Below are positions 10,361-22,400 of a stretch of 64,000 nt of DNA, one piece after another. The notes below the pieces were generated by a model. The model was not told the DNA's origin, did not search any database, and saw only the letters and a list, made by a program, of their open reading frames with translations. Origin of the DNA: Sarocladium kiliense (lineage: Eukaryota; Ascomycota; Sordariomycetes; Hypocreales; Sarocladiaceae); the NCBI GenBank assembly GCA_030734395.1, contig JAUZTG010000041.1, positions 558,001 through 622,000 of the forward strand, given 5' to 3'. The position numbers were made by a program, and so were the translations under genes. The stretch's first letter is position 1, and the number at the start of each line of letters is the position of its first letter.

Positions 10361-12961
10361 CTACAGCTTCGACCTCTGATCCTCCTTCCTTCGCCTCCTC
10401 CTCTCCTCCTTCAAACTCCTCTTCAACGCCTCCTTCTCCTCCCTATTGATTCGACTCGGCACCGCCCCCTCCCTCTCCGCCGCCTCAAAACCCCTCTTCC
10501 CAAGCTCATCCGTCAACCTCAAAACCCGACTCGCCACCGTCGCCCCATCTCGTCGATTCTTCCCCTCTCTCCTCGACCGCGCAATCTTCTCCGTGAAATC
10601 CCAGAGTTTGCCCTCGGGGAGGAGAGTTCCTGTGGTGGGGTCACGGGGGGTGCGCCAGGAGGGGTTGAGACGGATGCGTGGGGGGATTTTGGGGTCTTTG
10701 GATTTGATGAGGTGGACCATTTGGTGTTCGGTGTAGCGGGCGAAGGAGTTGCGGAGGGATTCGGTGTTGACGGCTTCGAAGTAGGAGAGGTCGCCTTGGT
10801 GGTAGAGGGTTTTGCCGAGCTGGGAGGCTGTGTTAGCGGGATCGGACGTGAAAGAGGTGGACGGAGTGACGTACCAGTTGAGCTCCCTTTTGAGCCTGTT
10901 TCTCCTCCATCCAGGTATCTTCGTACTTCTCAGATGGTGGTGAGAGACCAATGAGTGCTACGGCAGCTAGCCAAGCAGCTTCAATGAACGGCCAGATAAG
11001 AAAGCAGTAAAAGTCGTAGTTCTCCCGTCCAGCTTTGCGCTCATCGTCTGAAAGACCAATCTTGACGATATTGCCATTATCGTCTCTGTCAAGACGCACC
11101 ACGCGGTCTGTCTCTAGTCCACGGAGAGTTCTATCGAGGTTGACTTCCAGGCCGTCGTCGCTGAAGATGAATTCGCCGCGGAATAAGGAGGAGAGGAAGG
11201 AGACTTGCTCTTTGACCTCTTCGTACGAAATGTCCTGCATGTCTGGGCCACCTCCCTGTTTGATCTTGGTGTACATCGCTGCGCTGACCAGCGCCTCATA
11301 GATGAAGAGGTGGATGGTCATGTTTCGGTAGAATGAGAGCTGGAATCGGTCCACAGCATAGTACGTAGGTTCGAGGAGACCGTCCACAACACCGACCAGA
11401 TCCTTTCCGAACACCTCGAGCCCACGGTCGATGATCTCTGTCAGAGGTGCCTTGCCGAAATGTGCAACACGGCCACCCTTTGCGCGAACGCGAAGAGCGA
11501 GCCACTCCACGCGTCTCAACAACTCCTGCTTCCCAACGCCGCGACCTCGTAGTGTCAACAAAACGGTACCGATGAGTGCTGTAGGCATGACAACGGATAC
11601 TGCGTTGATATCGCCGAGCACCTTGTATCCCAGGGTCCTTAGAATTTTCTCCCGCACTTGCCTCACTTCTGGGTCGCTGTGTTGCGTATCAAGTCCCCGG
11701 GGTACATACGAAAGTTTCGACAACTGCGCGTCGACGAACTTGCGCAGACTCCAAGGCTCGTGGAAGCGAACATCCACACGCCCCAGCTGCAGTGAGAGCA
11801 CACTGGATCCGTGAGTGAGGAAGTCGGCTAGGTTCTCCTTCTTCTTGGGCATGCCTAGAAGTTCGTTGACGTAGCCTTCTGACTCGATGACCTTGTCGTA
11901 TTGCGTACTGACGGGGCAGATGATGGTGTCCTTGACGCGGCCTGACAAGATGCTGTCGAGAATGAAGCTGAGGATGCCAAACTTTGGGGGCAGAAGCTTG
12001 CCCGTTCGTGATCGGCCACCTTCGATGAAGCATTCGAGATTGAAGCCCTCCTGCAACATTGTGTCGATGTATGATTGCACCACCGAGGTGTAAAGTGCAT
12101 CATCGCCAAAAGCTCGTCTGATGTACATGGCACCAGCATGTTGCAAGAACGGGCCTAGAACAGGGAAGTTCAGGTTGTCGCCTGCCACTACAACGGGCAA
12201 AGTAAGACCCAAGCGGTAGCAGATGAGCTGTAGCGAGACGTAGTCGACGTGGGATCGGTGACTCGGTAGGAAGACGATGCTTTGCTTGTTCTTTGCTGCG
12301 ACCTCGGCAACTTTGCGCAGGCGAAGGATCTCCTCGCTGGAGACATGGATACCCTGATGATATGCGCGCGTCAACAGCTGTGTGGTCATATAATAGGCGC
12401 TCCGAATAAACGTATGATTTTCCATCTTGCAGATCATATTATCCGTCATCTTCGCTGCCACCTCCTGCAGCCCAGACTCGAGCTCATTCCGTCTCCGCGC
12501 GCGCTTCGCATCGTAGTCCTTGTCGGTCTTGTCGATTATCCCCTCGTTTTCCTCGACTATGACTCGTGCCTCGGCGAGCTTCGTGATGCGGTCTTGGAGA
12601 AGTGGCGTGGAGAGGACCATGGAGGTCATGCGCTCAGAGAAGCCGGAGTAGAAGACGGGTTGGCCGATGACTTGGTCGTAGGCGCGCCATCCCGTGCCGG
12701 AGACGTGCAGGGAGACTTCGCGAAGGAACCTGCGCAGGTAGTGTCAGCCTTTGGCAGAGTTCGGGAAGGCTCTGTTGCATGGACGTACTTCAAGGGTTCA
12801 GCGCGAAAGGAAGCGAATTGGCTCATGAGCGCCTCCTCCTTGCCCTCGACGACTGCAGGCTCAACATAGCCACTTGGCTGGAGAGTGATTTCATCGCCGA
12901 GGATTTTGAGATCGGGAGCGGAGTCGGAGGTGGTGTCGGTTCTGTCGTCGTTGGAGGCCAT
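10361..12961 (-). CDS. Dihydroxyacetone-phosphate / glycerol-3-phosphate acyltransferase, peroxisomal
   Basis: PlsB/GNPAT-type acyltransferase, 828 aa, exons 12961-12789, 12729-10875 and 10819-10361 (introns 59 and 55 nt). The LPLAT core shows HRSHVD (HX4D catalytic motif, residues ~215-220), GAMYIRR (~258), FIEGGRSRTGK (~292-302, phosphate-binding block) and CPVS further on. The protein ends QRSKL: the last three residues are the canonical peroxisomal targeting signal 1, preceded by a very basic tail. Human GNPAT likewise ends in a PTS1 and makes acyl-DHAP in peroxisomes. The family plus the SKL end therefore suggest peroxisomal acyl-DHAP or lysophosphatidate synthesis rather than the ER enzyme of the yeast SCT1/GPT2 type. 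The start is the ATG at 12961, in the MASNDDRTDT frame. It is divergent from the carbonic anhydrase gene. Confidence 0.92.
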
Positions 12962-13688
12962 GGCGGCGGGAGGTTGGAAAAGCCGAGGCTGCGATGGAGG
13001 GGATTGTTGAATGCGCCAGACGGTGAAGAGTGGCAAGTCAGGCGAGGGAACGATCAATACCGATCCCCAGGCCTCGTCAGTCAATGTCTGGCATCAAGGA
13101 CAGAAGGGATATGTCAGGTTGCATGTCGGGTTGCATGCATCACAGCGACAAGGATGACAATGTGCCGATGTTCCCCAGCCCCAGTTCTGACGAGGGTGCA
13201 GCGCGATGCGGTAGTGGATCGAGGGGCCTAAGCCGAGCCGAGCTACCGCCAAGCGCCCCTGGAAATCTGGGGAAGGCGACCACCAAAAAAACATGTGACG
13301 CCTACAGGAGGCATCTCACAGCGGCCTCTGACGCCATGTGCGGAATTAGGACACCACGGTGACAGCTCCTCATCACGTGATGCGGCAGCTGAACATCCCA
13401 GGACGGGCGGGATGAGCGCCCAGAATACGCAACTTCGACTAAAATGGTGGAATTCCCCTCCTTGACGTGGATGTAGCTGCCATTGTCCAATGACGAGATC
13501 AGACGCGGCACTCGCGATAGCGGGGCTCTGAGATGTGAGTTTGGGAGGAAGATGAGATGAATGACGGGCAGTATATCCATTGTATATCTGTGTATATATA
13601 TTAGATACCCTCCCATATCAGACCCAGAATATCCATATCCATCAAGGTACCAGACTCTTTGCCTCTTTTAGTATTTCAGAAACCAATC
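12962..13688. promoter_or_regulatory. Divergent promoter region, acyltransferase / carbonic anhydrase
   Basis: This 727-bp interval separates two divergent start codons, so it must hold both promoters. A CCAAT pentamer on the + strand lies near 13486 and a TATATATA tract near 13593. I see no gene in it. Confidence 0.5.
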
Positions 13689-14278
13689 ATGGCCTCCCAA
13701 ACTCCCAATCAGGAGAACCTCGTCGCGAAGAATGCAGCATATGCAGAGCAGTTCACCCAGGGTCATCTCGCTCTGCCACCTGCGAAGAAATATGCCGTCG
13801 GTAAGCTGCAGCGTCTACTTGAGTATTTATTCTCTACTCTCTCTAATCGCTTGCTACAGTAACGTGTATGGACGCTCGCATCGACCCAGCCGCAGCATTC
13901 GGCATCTCCCTCGGCGATGCCCACGTTATCCGCAATGCGGGCGGTAATGCCGTCGACGCCCTCCGCTCTCTTGTCATATCCCAACAGCTCCTCGGCACCC
14001 TTGAGATCATCCTCGTCAAGCATACTGGCTGCGGCATGCTCATCTTCGACACGCCCACCGCGACGGGCCTGGTGGAGAAGAACCTTGGACCCGAGGGTGT
14101 CAAGGAGCTGGGGCGGTTTGTTGGCGGGAATGGCGAGTTTCAGACGTTTCCTGATTTAGAGGAGGCGGTGAAGAGTGATGTGAAGTTGTTGCAGGAGAGC
14201 AAGTTGTTTAGTGATCAGATTGTCATCTCGGGGTGGGTGTATGAGGTTGAGACTGGCAAGACGAGGAGGGTTGTCTAA
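13689..14278 (+). CDS. Beta-class carbonic anhydrase
   Basis: Zinc enzyme hydrating CO2 to bicarbonate, 176 aa. Exons are 13689-13800 and 13860-14278 (59-nt intron, GTAAGC...CTACAG). The zinc ligands and dyad are all present: C40-x-D42-x-R44 in TCMDARID, and H92-x-x-C95 in VKHTGCGM, with the glycine-rich VIRNAGG between them. At 176 aa it belongs to the short, minimal beta-CA group rather than the ~220-280-aa Nce103 type. It has no N-terminal extension, so a cytosolic location is the simplest reading. Codon choice changes from C-ending to G-ending near 14100. Confidence 0.93.
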
Positions 14279-14634
14279 GGGCTATCGCGGTTATGATTCC
14301 CCGATGTTTTTCTGCACGTTTCCTATTTACTGCAAGATTGCCGTCCCCTAGCATCTCAATAATAGTATTTCTACGTTTCTATCCCGCCATCGCCCATGAT
14401 GAGCGAGCCAAGGAGAGAGCGAGGTGGCTTACACCCGCCAGAGCTTGACCCACCCACAGTGCCAATGTGACGCCAGCCAACGCCCCGCCAAAAAGTCGAG
14501 GCTTCCTCTTCTTGACTTCAATCACGACCACCTGCTCGTCGCCATTCCGCATCACATCTTCAGCACTGTCGCAATTACACATACCCCTCATCTCACCGCT
14601 TCTTAAAGGCTACAGTGCCTCCAAACACACAAGC
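14279..14634. other. Intergenic, upstream of POP4
   Basis: 356 bp between co-directional genes. Nothing recognisable beyond an expected terminator and promoter. Confidence 0.4.
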
Positions 14635-15330
14635 ATGGCGTCTGACGCCCAAAAAGCCACCCGCGACCTCCTCGCCCGCGCTCACTCCCCCGACACAGTC
14701 GACCGTATCTTCACAGACAAGATTCAATACCGCTCCCTCCAACTCCGTCCCTCCTCCCCTCCTCCACACATCTCCAACGCGCGCGAAAGAAGGCGAAAGC
14801 TCCGCCAACAAGCAAAAGACAAGAAGAAGCTGCGACCGAAACCACTATCTTCGCGAGACCGTCGGAAGCTGGGGCTGTATGATATTCCGCGCGAGGGACA
14901 TAAGTATGAGATCTACGAGCCGTTGAACCGGCTATGGCAGGGGTATATGAGGGAGATCCTGGGGGCTGAGATTTATACGGGGGGCCAAGGTGCTGCGGCG
15001 AAGTTGTCGAGTGCTGAGTTCCATGGAGCGGGTGTGGAGGTTGTGAGGAGTCATTGCCCTGGCCGTGTTGGGATCAAGGGCATTGTCGTCCGGGATCGGA
15101 AGTTTGTCTTCGAGATCATCACCAAGAAGAGGGGAGTCAAGGTGGTACCGAAAGAAGGGACGACGTTTCGTGTCACAGTGCCAGTCGCAAACGCGGATGG
15201 TTCGACGGAGGAGGTGAAGGGACAGGAGGAGCGAGTGATGCAGTTTGATATCTTAGGGGATCAGATGATGCTGAGGTCGGTGGATCGGGCGAATCGCAAG
15301 TTCAAGTCGCATTTCCTGGAGGATTTGTGA
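14635..15330 (+). CDS. POP4: Ribonuclease P/MRP protein subunit Pop4 (Rpp29)
   Basis: Protein subunit of RNase P and RNase MRP, which mature tRNA 5' ends and pre-rRNA in the nucleus and nucleolus. 231 aa, no intron. The N-terminal half is basic (residues ~48-80, RERRRKLRQQAKDKKKLRPK) and leads into PLNRLWQGYMREIL. The C-terminal half is the Sm-like barrel of the UPF0086/Rpp29 family: LSSAEFHGAGVEVVRSHCPG, GIKGIVVRDRKFVFEI and FDILGDQMMLRSVDRANRKFK. Length and order match the family. I chose the ATG at 14635; upstream in-frame sequence is Ser/Pro-rich and not conserved in character. It converges with the membrane-protein gene downstream. Confidence 0.93.
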   Translation: MASDAQKATRDLLARAHSPDTVDRIFTDKIQYRSLQLRPSSPPPHISNARERRRKLRQQAKDKKKLRPKPLSSRDRRKLGLYDIPREGHKYEIYEPLNRLWQGYMREILGAEIYTGGQGAAAKLSSAEFHGAGVEVVRSHCPGRVGIKGIVVRDRKFVFEIITKKRGVKVVPKEGTTFRVTVPVANADGSTEEVKGQEERVMQFDILGDQMMLRSVDRANRKFKSHFLEDL

Positions 15331-15694
15331 GGGATTGCGTGGGAAAGGAGGAAGCGAGTGAAGCCACGAACGACAAGCAACGGCCGAGAGACACGGAACT
15401 ACAGGAGAGAGCGCGCCATATATCCCTGAGGGAGCCAGATGCATACGTCAAAGCATTGGGACATTGCTGCATGGACTTTGCGGCTGGATGAAAGAGGGCA
15501 ACAGTTGTACAACAGTCATGATGCCACATAGAGAGATACCCATAATGAATTTCATCATCGCATGAATCCTAAACCAGTGTAAATCGTCCAGTAACAACTT
15601 ATCATATTATAAACATGATCTACAGAGGGCCTTGGATGTCTATATCAGCCAAGTAGAGTCTAAGCACGCGTGGCATAATATCTTCCTCCCGTCT
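15331..15694. other. Intergenic, convergent 3' ends
   Basis: 364 bp between converging stop codons. AT-rich around 15540-15640, as expected for 3' processing signals. No gene seen. Confidence 0.4.
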
Positions 15695-18132
15695 TCACTT
15701 CCAGAACTTCATCCTGTTCTTTTTGTTCTTTTGTACAGGAGCATGGATCCGGTCAATTTTGCCCTCGCCACCTAGACCGAGCCGCAGCCTCTCGGAAACA
15801 TTTGCGGGAGTGTCAACATCATCCTCAGAAATCAGCCGACGCGCCTGCTGCATCGGTGACCTGTCCTCGTCTCTCTGGTCATCTTCTCCAAGAACGCCCA
15901 CAAGGGCATTCACCTCCTTGAGCTTCTCCCTGTCACCCTTTGTCACAGGCCCAAGGGATGGCAAATCCTCATCTCTCATCGCCTTTCCGATTCGAGCTAC
16001 GGCCATGGAATCCAAGGTCGCCGTCCAAGTAGGTACCTTTCCAGAGAACCAAACGGCGGCTACCAAACCTGTTGCTTGTGCGGTGATCAGGATGGATATT
16101 ACAATGGTACTCGCTAGGGACTTTTTAGGTTTCGCGAAGAGAGCGCCTGCGGATGTGTATATGTGACGTGTGTGTAAGGGGCCTGTTCCAATAACAGACT
16201 TTTGAAGGACTGCGCGATTAACGACGAACATGGACATGTCAATCAGGTCACTTGCGTCGTTAGGGTCTTTAAATGTGTTGATGAATGAGCCGACAAGGCC
16301 GTCGATCTCCCGGTCCGCATCCTCGTCGTCCAGTGCGTATGTTTCGATATCGTAGCAATGCTTGAGGGGGTCTTCATAGACGCTACCTATGTCACTTAAC
16401 TGGCTAAATGGAAGGTTTCCGTGGGTGCACATCGACCTGAGAGTATCGATGGGGGACATCGTTGACGATTCGTTGTAGAGCAACTGGAGTAATGACGTAT
16501 TGCCGAATAAAGCTCCAGCAGCCGTCATCAAAGGGCCCGAGACGGACATATTCCCTATTCCAAAGGAGTCTAGGGGTTTGTGGCCGAACCGGAGGCGGTC
16601 CCAGCCACCTTCGTTAACATCCCTCGACACACATGTTAGCTCAAGGTCTGTGACATATCTTTAAGAAGAGTTACTCACATCTCCTTAGGCCGCGCTCCGC
16701 TTTCTGTATAGTCGTTGGTATGGCTCTCGATAGTGTCCGTGTCAGGCCAATCATCCAACAATGGACCATACACAAAATCATTCATGATGTTCCCTAGCTC
16801 AAAATAGCCTCTCGATGTAGACGCCTTGCAATACGTAGTGAAGTCTTTGAGGCCGAGGCCCATGCCGATGAGTGGCGGGTTCTCAAACTGAAAGTCGATG
16901 AAGAGCTCCTCATCGATGGTCTGTCGATTACGGCTCAGCGTCCAGGGGTTTTTACCAACCTCACCTGGTACACAGATGGAGATGTTGAGATTAGGTCTGT
17001 GTATGTGGACGTCCAGGGGTCGTTGCCCGGAGCATGGGGAAGGGAAGTGTGCGCTCGTGATATTTTTGCATGTGACAGTGGTGTTGAGTCGAAGAGCATG
17101 CTCCCTGAGTACGCCTGTTTGCGTTCCGTTGAGTAAAGAGCTGACAAAGTAGCCTGGGCGATGGCCGGGCTGAATCGCATCGCGATGGCCGTAATAGAAC
17201 GGCCAAGAGTGTCTGGTTGGGTCATCCCATTGGCCTATGTGGCCCTTTGCGTACGGGTTGTCAAGCCAGAGGTTTTCCTGGGCCTGAATATTGTCGAATG
17301 TCACCAGAGTGCTTGAGACATCTTGAACAATAAGGCCATGTCCTACTAGAGCCATGGCCCACGGGGAAGCGTCGTAACCCGCAACGGTAGCTTGACTTAT
17401 GCATGGGCCGTTGACTGGTACGTCGACACAAGACATGGCGACTATGGGCTCAATCGTCACCAGGACAGATTGCAGTGGTTGCTGTATCGCGCCTGCATGG
17501 CATTAGCACCGACACGGAATACTGCAATTGAAGATTGATTAGGAATGGAACGAACCGATAAGAACCAGCAGTGCACCCAACCAAAGCAGTCTGCTCGACC
17601 TGCCTTCGCGGCGAGAATGCCACAGTAATTTCACGTCAGTCCATCCCCGATCTGACAAGGCAAAGAGCTGTTGGATGCTGAGCTTCTGGCTGTCCTTTCG
17701 CTTTTGCGAATATGTGACTGCAGCGTAGGCCAAGACGGTAGTCGTGATAGGGACCGTGAGAATCCCCGAGATGGAGTTGAGCGCATTGATGAAGGAGAGA
17801 AGACCCCAGAATGATAAGTACTGGGTATTGTCTACCCTGCCTCTCTGGTCGTAGTAAGTCGATGAGGTTAACGGTCGTTCGTCGAGGATGCATGTTAAGA
17901 TCCAGGGCACGACGAGTATGGTGAGGTAAGAGCCCACAAGCCATGCTGGTGTTTTTCTGTATCTGACCGTCGGTTGTTCATCCTCTTCAGGGTGGCATTT
18001 CTCGATAGGCGGTTCGGTCAGTGGCGCTACTTGCTCCGATTCGTGATGTTCTTCGTTGCCCGTGAGAGGCTGGATTTCCGGGTCATGAGGGCGCTTGATC
18101 AGGCTGCTTGGCTGAGCAGCTGCAGTTGCCAT
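15695..18132 (-). CDS. Fungal multi-pass membrane protein of unknown function
   Basis: 772-aa protein. Exons are 18132-17556, 17492-16679 and 16622-15695 (introns 63 and 56 nt; the second acceptor is an unusual GAG). The layout is an acidic cytoplasmic tail (~60 residues), then hydrophobic segments near residues 65-85, 105-140 and 180-192. A long predicted lumenal or extracellular domain of about 400 residues follows, with several N-x-S/T sites and scattered cysteines (TVTCKNIT, CSGQRPL, NLNISICV). One late TM helix (IVISILITAQATGLVAAVWF) and a ~100-residue charged basic tail close the protein. The GALLVLIGAIQQPLQSVL motif before the large loop recalls fungal DUF3176-type proteins, but I cannot confirm membership. 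Function unknown. Confidence 0.75.
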
Positions 18133-19439
18133 GCTGGGCTAGATCATCGGTGCGTCGCAACACAGCGTCTCTACAAGAGGCGAACAATGAAGAAAGGGTT
18201 CAGGTACGGCAATCGCATCTTGAGGGTAGTGTAGAGCCAGCACGTGTATATATTTCGCAATGAAATGGTAATCATCGCCTCGGAACCAAGATTCATAGAT
18301 CTACCCGATGTAAATTATATTTTTAGATGGAGTCTGCCTATTGGATGCGAGACCAAGGCGCAGCAATCGCTGATCGCATCGACTGAAACCTCCATGTTGT
18401 ACAGTGCACTACTGCGCTGGAAGGCACAGCAGTGATGCACCATCACGCTCATGTTATGCATGTAGAAGCGGCTACGCGATTGCACATATGAATTCTGGCA
18501 GAGTCCTTCCGTCTCTGACGGGTATATACCGTCTTACATCGATAACGTAGCCTCTTCAATCAGAGTATGTTCCAGTTCAGGGTACTTGTCTCCTCATCAT
18601 ACCTTTACGGACGGCCGTGTATCCAGTGACCAAGGTAGCATCACCATTGTATGATCCCGCGTCTTACAGCCTTGAAGGGTTTTGCAGTCTACCGCACTTT
18701 GTTGTAGATGCAGACATTCTTATAAATGCTTGAACTACGTGCTGGCCAGCCATCTTCTCGTTTACATCGGTCGAAGGGCACTGTCTAACATGCCTGTCAG
18801 TCTTGGGGTCTCCACAGTCTGCATGCGCTCTTTCACACAGTACGTCTCCCCAGCCACACTTGCTGACCTAATGCTACCCGCTTTAAGCCTAGCGCCATTT
18901 CCTCCCTTCGCTCACCGGCAGCAGGTTCTGCAGGGTAGCAGCCACACTGACCAACCACCAACCACTAACCCCCAGCTGGCAACCACCTGAAGCAGACGAC
19001 GCAATAGCGACGACAGGGCAGTGGAGTGGCTGCTGGGCTCCGGCTCCACGTTACGACACGACAGCTTCACCATCTTTCTTTTTCTCTTCCTTCCCACCTG
19101 CTGCTCTTCGTCCTCGCTGCCAAATTCCTGCCACCACCACAACACTCACGATCCCACGCTCCCGCTCATAACGACCCGGACGCTCTCGATCCTTGTATTA
19201 CTACAGATCATTTCCTCGTCGACCATTTTGCATCCCCAAAAGCAACTTTTTTCCCCAACCTCGTCTCTTCAGCAGGCCATCTTCTGAGTTACACACATTT
19301 TTCCATCCACCACCAACCCTCGACTTCCGCAACACCCACCCAGTCTTTTCGAAACCCCCCCTTTCGGTGTTGCTCTTCTCATCTCCGACGCCCGTTACGA
19401 CGTCCATCTCGAGTCAGACTAGTCATTTTTTTCATCATC
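18133..19439. promoter_or_regulatory. Divergent promoter region, membrane protein / GYF gene
   Basis: 1.3 kb between divergent starts. The 3' half (about 18990-19439) is C/T-rich on the + strand, with tracts such as TTTCTTTTTCTCTTCC near 19075, typical of a long pyrimidine-rich fungal leader of the downstream GYF gene. No gene is seen. Confidence 0.45.
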
Positions 19440-22400
19440 ATGCCGTCTTCCAGCAATTTACCATCCAGTTTCGCCTCGGCGGCCGCTGGCCAGAACACGG
19501 GTCGTGACGCGAGGGGAGGGAGAGCTGATGGAAGGGGTTCTGCTGCAGGTGACTGGTATGCTATATCTTCCCCCTCCTATGAGGACACTGCTGCCTCTAC
19601 TGCATTGTTGTTTCCTATGACTCGGGTGCCTTTTTGTTTCAAATTCGGGCTTCACTTGGTGGATGATCCATTGCTGCTGCTGCTGTTGCTGCTGCCGTTA
19701 TTCAGCCATCAGAGTTTGGGCTCCGTGCTACAAGGTCCTTAAGCGCTACACCTCGCGTGCCAACGTGTAACGCGCACTTGGAAACTAGTCACGACCCTCT
19801 GCATGTGCAGTTAGCATCGAATGAGCCACCAATCCTGCCTCTACTTCGTTCTGTCCTGCCGCAGTCACACTGACACAGCTTGTACATAGGTCGCGAAGGG
19901 ATGGTAGGTCCGCCAATGGCACCTTGACCTTCCGCAGATCCTCAACAACACCCATCGGTCAATCCTCACAGCCTCCGCCGCCTGTCGACAATGCAGTTCA
20001 GCCTGCCTCCGCCGCCGCAGACGCCGCGTCCGCACAGCAGCCCGCCTTCGAGCCCGGTCCCTCGCGCTATACCAAAGAGCATCTTCTCGAGATGTATAGA
20101 ACTTCCCGCCCAAGTGACGACCCGTCCAGACTCTTCATTTCCGGCTGGGACCCTGATCGTGTGCACAACAACACCACGCGTGGCTGGGGGAAGCCGAACG
20201 AGAACCATATTCCCCAGGAGCCCGGTGCGTGTTGGGAGCCGAATGGGGACACAATGCCGTTGGCCCTTCAAGATATGTCTTCAGAGGAGAAGGAGGTACG
20301 TTTCGGACCGCTTCACTTCATCAGATGCCATCTTTCTACCAACATGGCAAATTATCGTGGCCAATATCTGACTCATCCTTTAATAGGTTTTCTCGACCGA
20401 TATCAACTCTCCCCTAAAACCCCCGACACAGAACAAAGAGGGCCATCAACCAGGCGTAAACGGACGCAAGGCTTCTGTATCCCAAGGTGCTGGAAACGCA
20501 TACGGGGTCAGTTCGCCCTCGTCCGCGACCCGTCCAGGCACACGACGCCGCGAAACCGTCGATTCTAATCCCTTTAGTGCTGGCGGACTAGCTTCGCCAA
20601 CTGCAGGTCGCTTCACCCGAGAGGAAGCATCTCCTTGGTTTGCTCGCAAGGGTACTGAGCACCGCGAGACGGAGGGCGAGGGTGCGGAGGGTGAGCAGAG
20701 CGCGCGTGAGGCGCCTGGCCGCCATCCATATGGCAATCTGACTCGCAGTGTTACTTCTGGGAGTACGGGGGTTTCTATGTGGCCGCCTTCAGCTGGTCAG
20801 ACGACTCCAGGAGCTGGAGGCTTTGGCAACTTTGCCATTGGCGGTGGTTCTGTCATCGGCGACAAGCGCGTTGGCAGCACCACTGCTGGCAGCCGCTTGG
20901 CTCATCTGATACCTAAAGACGGGGAAGCTTCCTCGCCCAAGGCATCAGACGTGCCAAACCCCTTGAATCAGCAATCGTGGCGCTCGCGTCCACGCACTGA
21001 CACTGATCCGTTTGGTGACGATGGCTTGTCTGGTAGCGCAGTGCTTGGGGGAGCTCAAGACTCCGGTACTTCTATTCCGCCGCAAGTCGGTCGCATTGGT
21101 ACACTAGGCACGCCTGTCAAGGGCTCAACTTCTGACTTTGGCATGGCCGGCCTAAACCTTGGTGGCGAAGGCGATGACAATGGACCCATCAGCCCCTCCG
21201 AGACGAATCCATACCGCAGCCCAGCGGGGAATCATAACGACAACGATGACCACGATCGCACCAACACCGAAAAAGCACAACACGAGCAACCATCTGGTTA
21301 TGGTACTATGCCCAGGGGGTTCCCAACCGGCGCATTGGAAGGTAGCGACCGTAGCCAAACTTCAAGTGTCGGCGCCAAAGGCTTCCCGCTGCCTGGTATG
21401 GCGGGTTGGCCAGCCGCGCCGGGCCCTTCAACCGGCACACCTGACCGTGAGCGCCCCAATTTTGGAGGTGCTTTTGGCAGCTCGCTCTTCAATCCCATGG
21501 GAGGAGACCTTCAGTCCCCTGGTCTGGGCAATCTGGGCAATGTCTTCGGTCCAGCGAGCGCCGGTGCCATTGGCACTGGTAGCATTGGTCGTGGCAGCAA
21601 GATGGGCTCTCTTTTCCCAGCTGCTATGCAGGCCCAGATGCACGCCAATGACCTGGAAGGCGTCAACCCTGATATGGCCTCTGACTTGCGTCAAAGCAAT
21701 CCTTTGGGTGCCATTGGTCGCGGCAATTTCCCTGTGCCTGTTCGGGAGACCGAGAGTCCAATGAGGCCTAACCGTGGCGTCTTCGAGGAGCTGTTCCCAT
21801 CTACGCCCCAGTCTGGGCCCTTCGGTGCTCCTGACCCAGGTCAGTCCTATACACCGGCAAGCGCTGGTGGTCTACCATTCGCTTCTGGAGGGCAAGCCAC
21901 TGGCGAGTCTGCTCCTGGGCAAGTCCGTCAAATGGTCATGCCTGACAGAATGCGGTGGGTTTACCTTGATCCTCAGGCCAAGATCCAGGGCCCGTTCACT
22001 GGCCTTGAGATGAACGATTGGTACAAGGCCAACTTCTTCACGCCTGATCTGAGGGTCAGAAAAGTCGAAGACCCAGACTTTGAGCCCCTAGGTCAGCTCA
22101 TCAGGCGTATTGGCAACTCGCGAGAGCCTTTCCTGGTGCCTCAAATTGGGGTAGCTCACGGGCCTGCGCCTCAATCAGGTCCCTTCGCACCAACCAACAG
22201 TGGCGTCGTGCCTCCTCTGAGTGGCGTGTTCCCCAGTTTTGGTAGGACCTTGACCGCGGAGGAGCAAAACAACCTTGAGCGCCGCAAGCAAGAGGAACAG
22301 TATCTCATGGCACAACAGCGTGACTTCATTATGCGCCAGCAGGCCATGTCTAAGTTTCAAATCCCCGGGCAAGGGCTCCAGCACCATTCCAGCGCGCATA

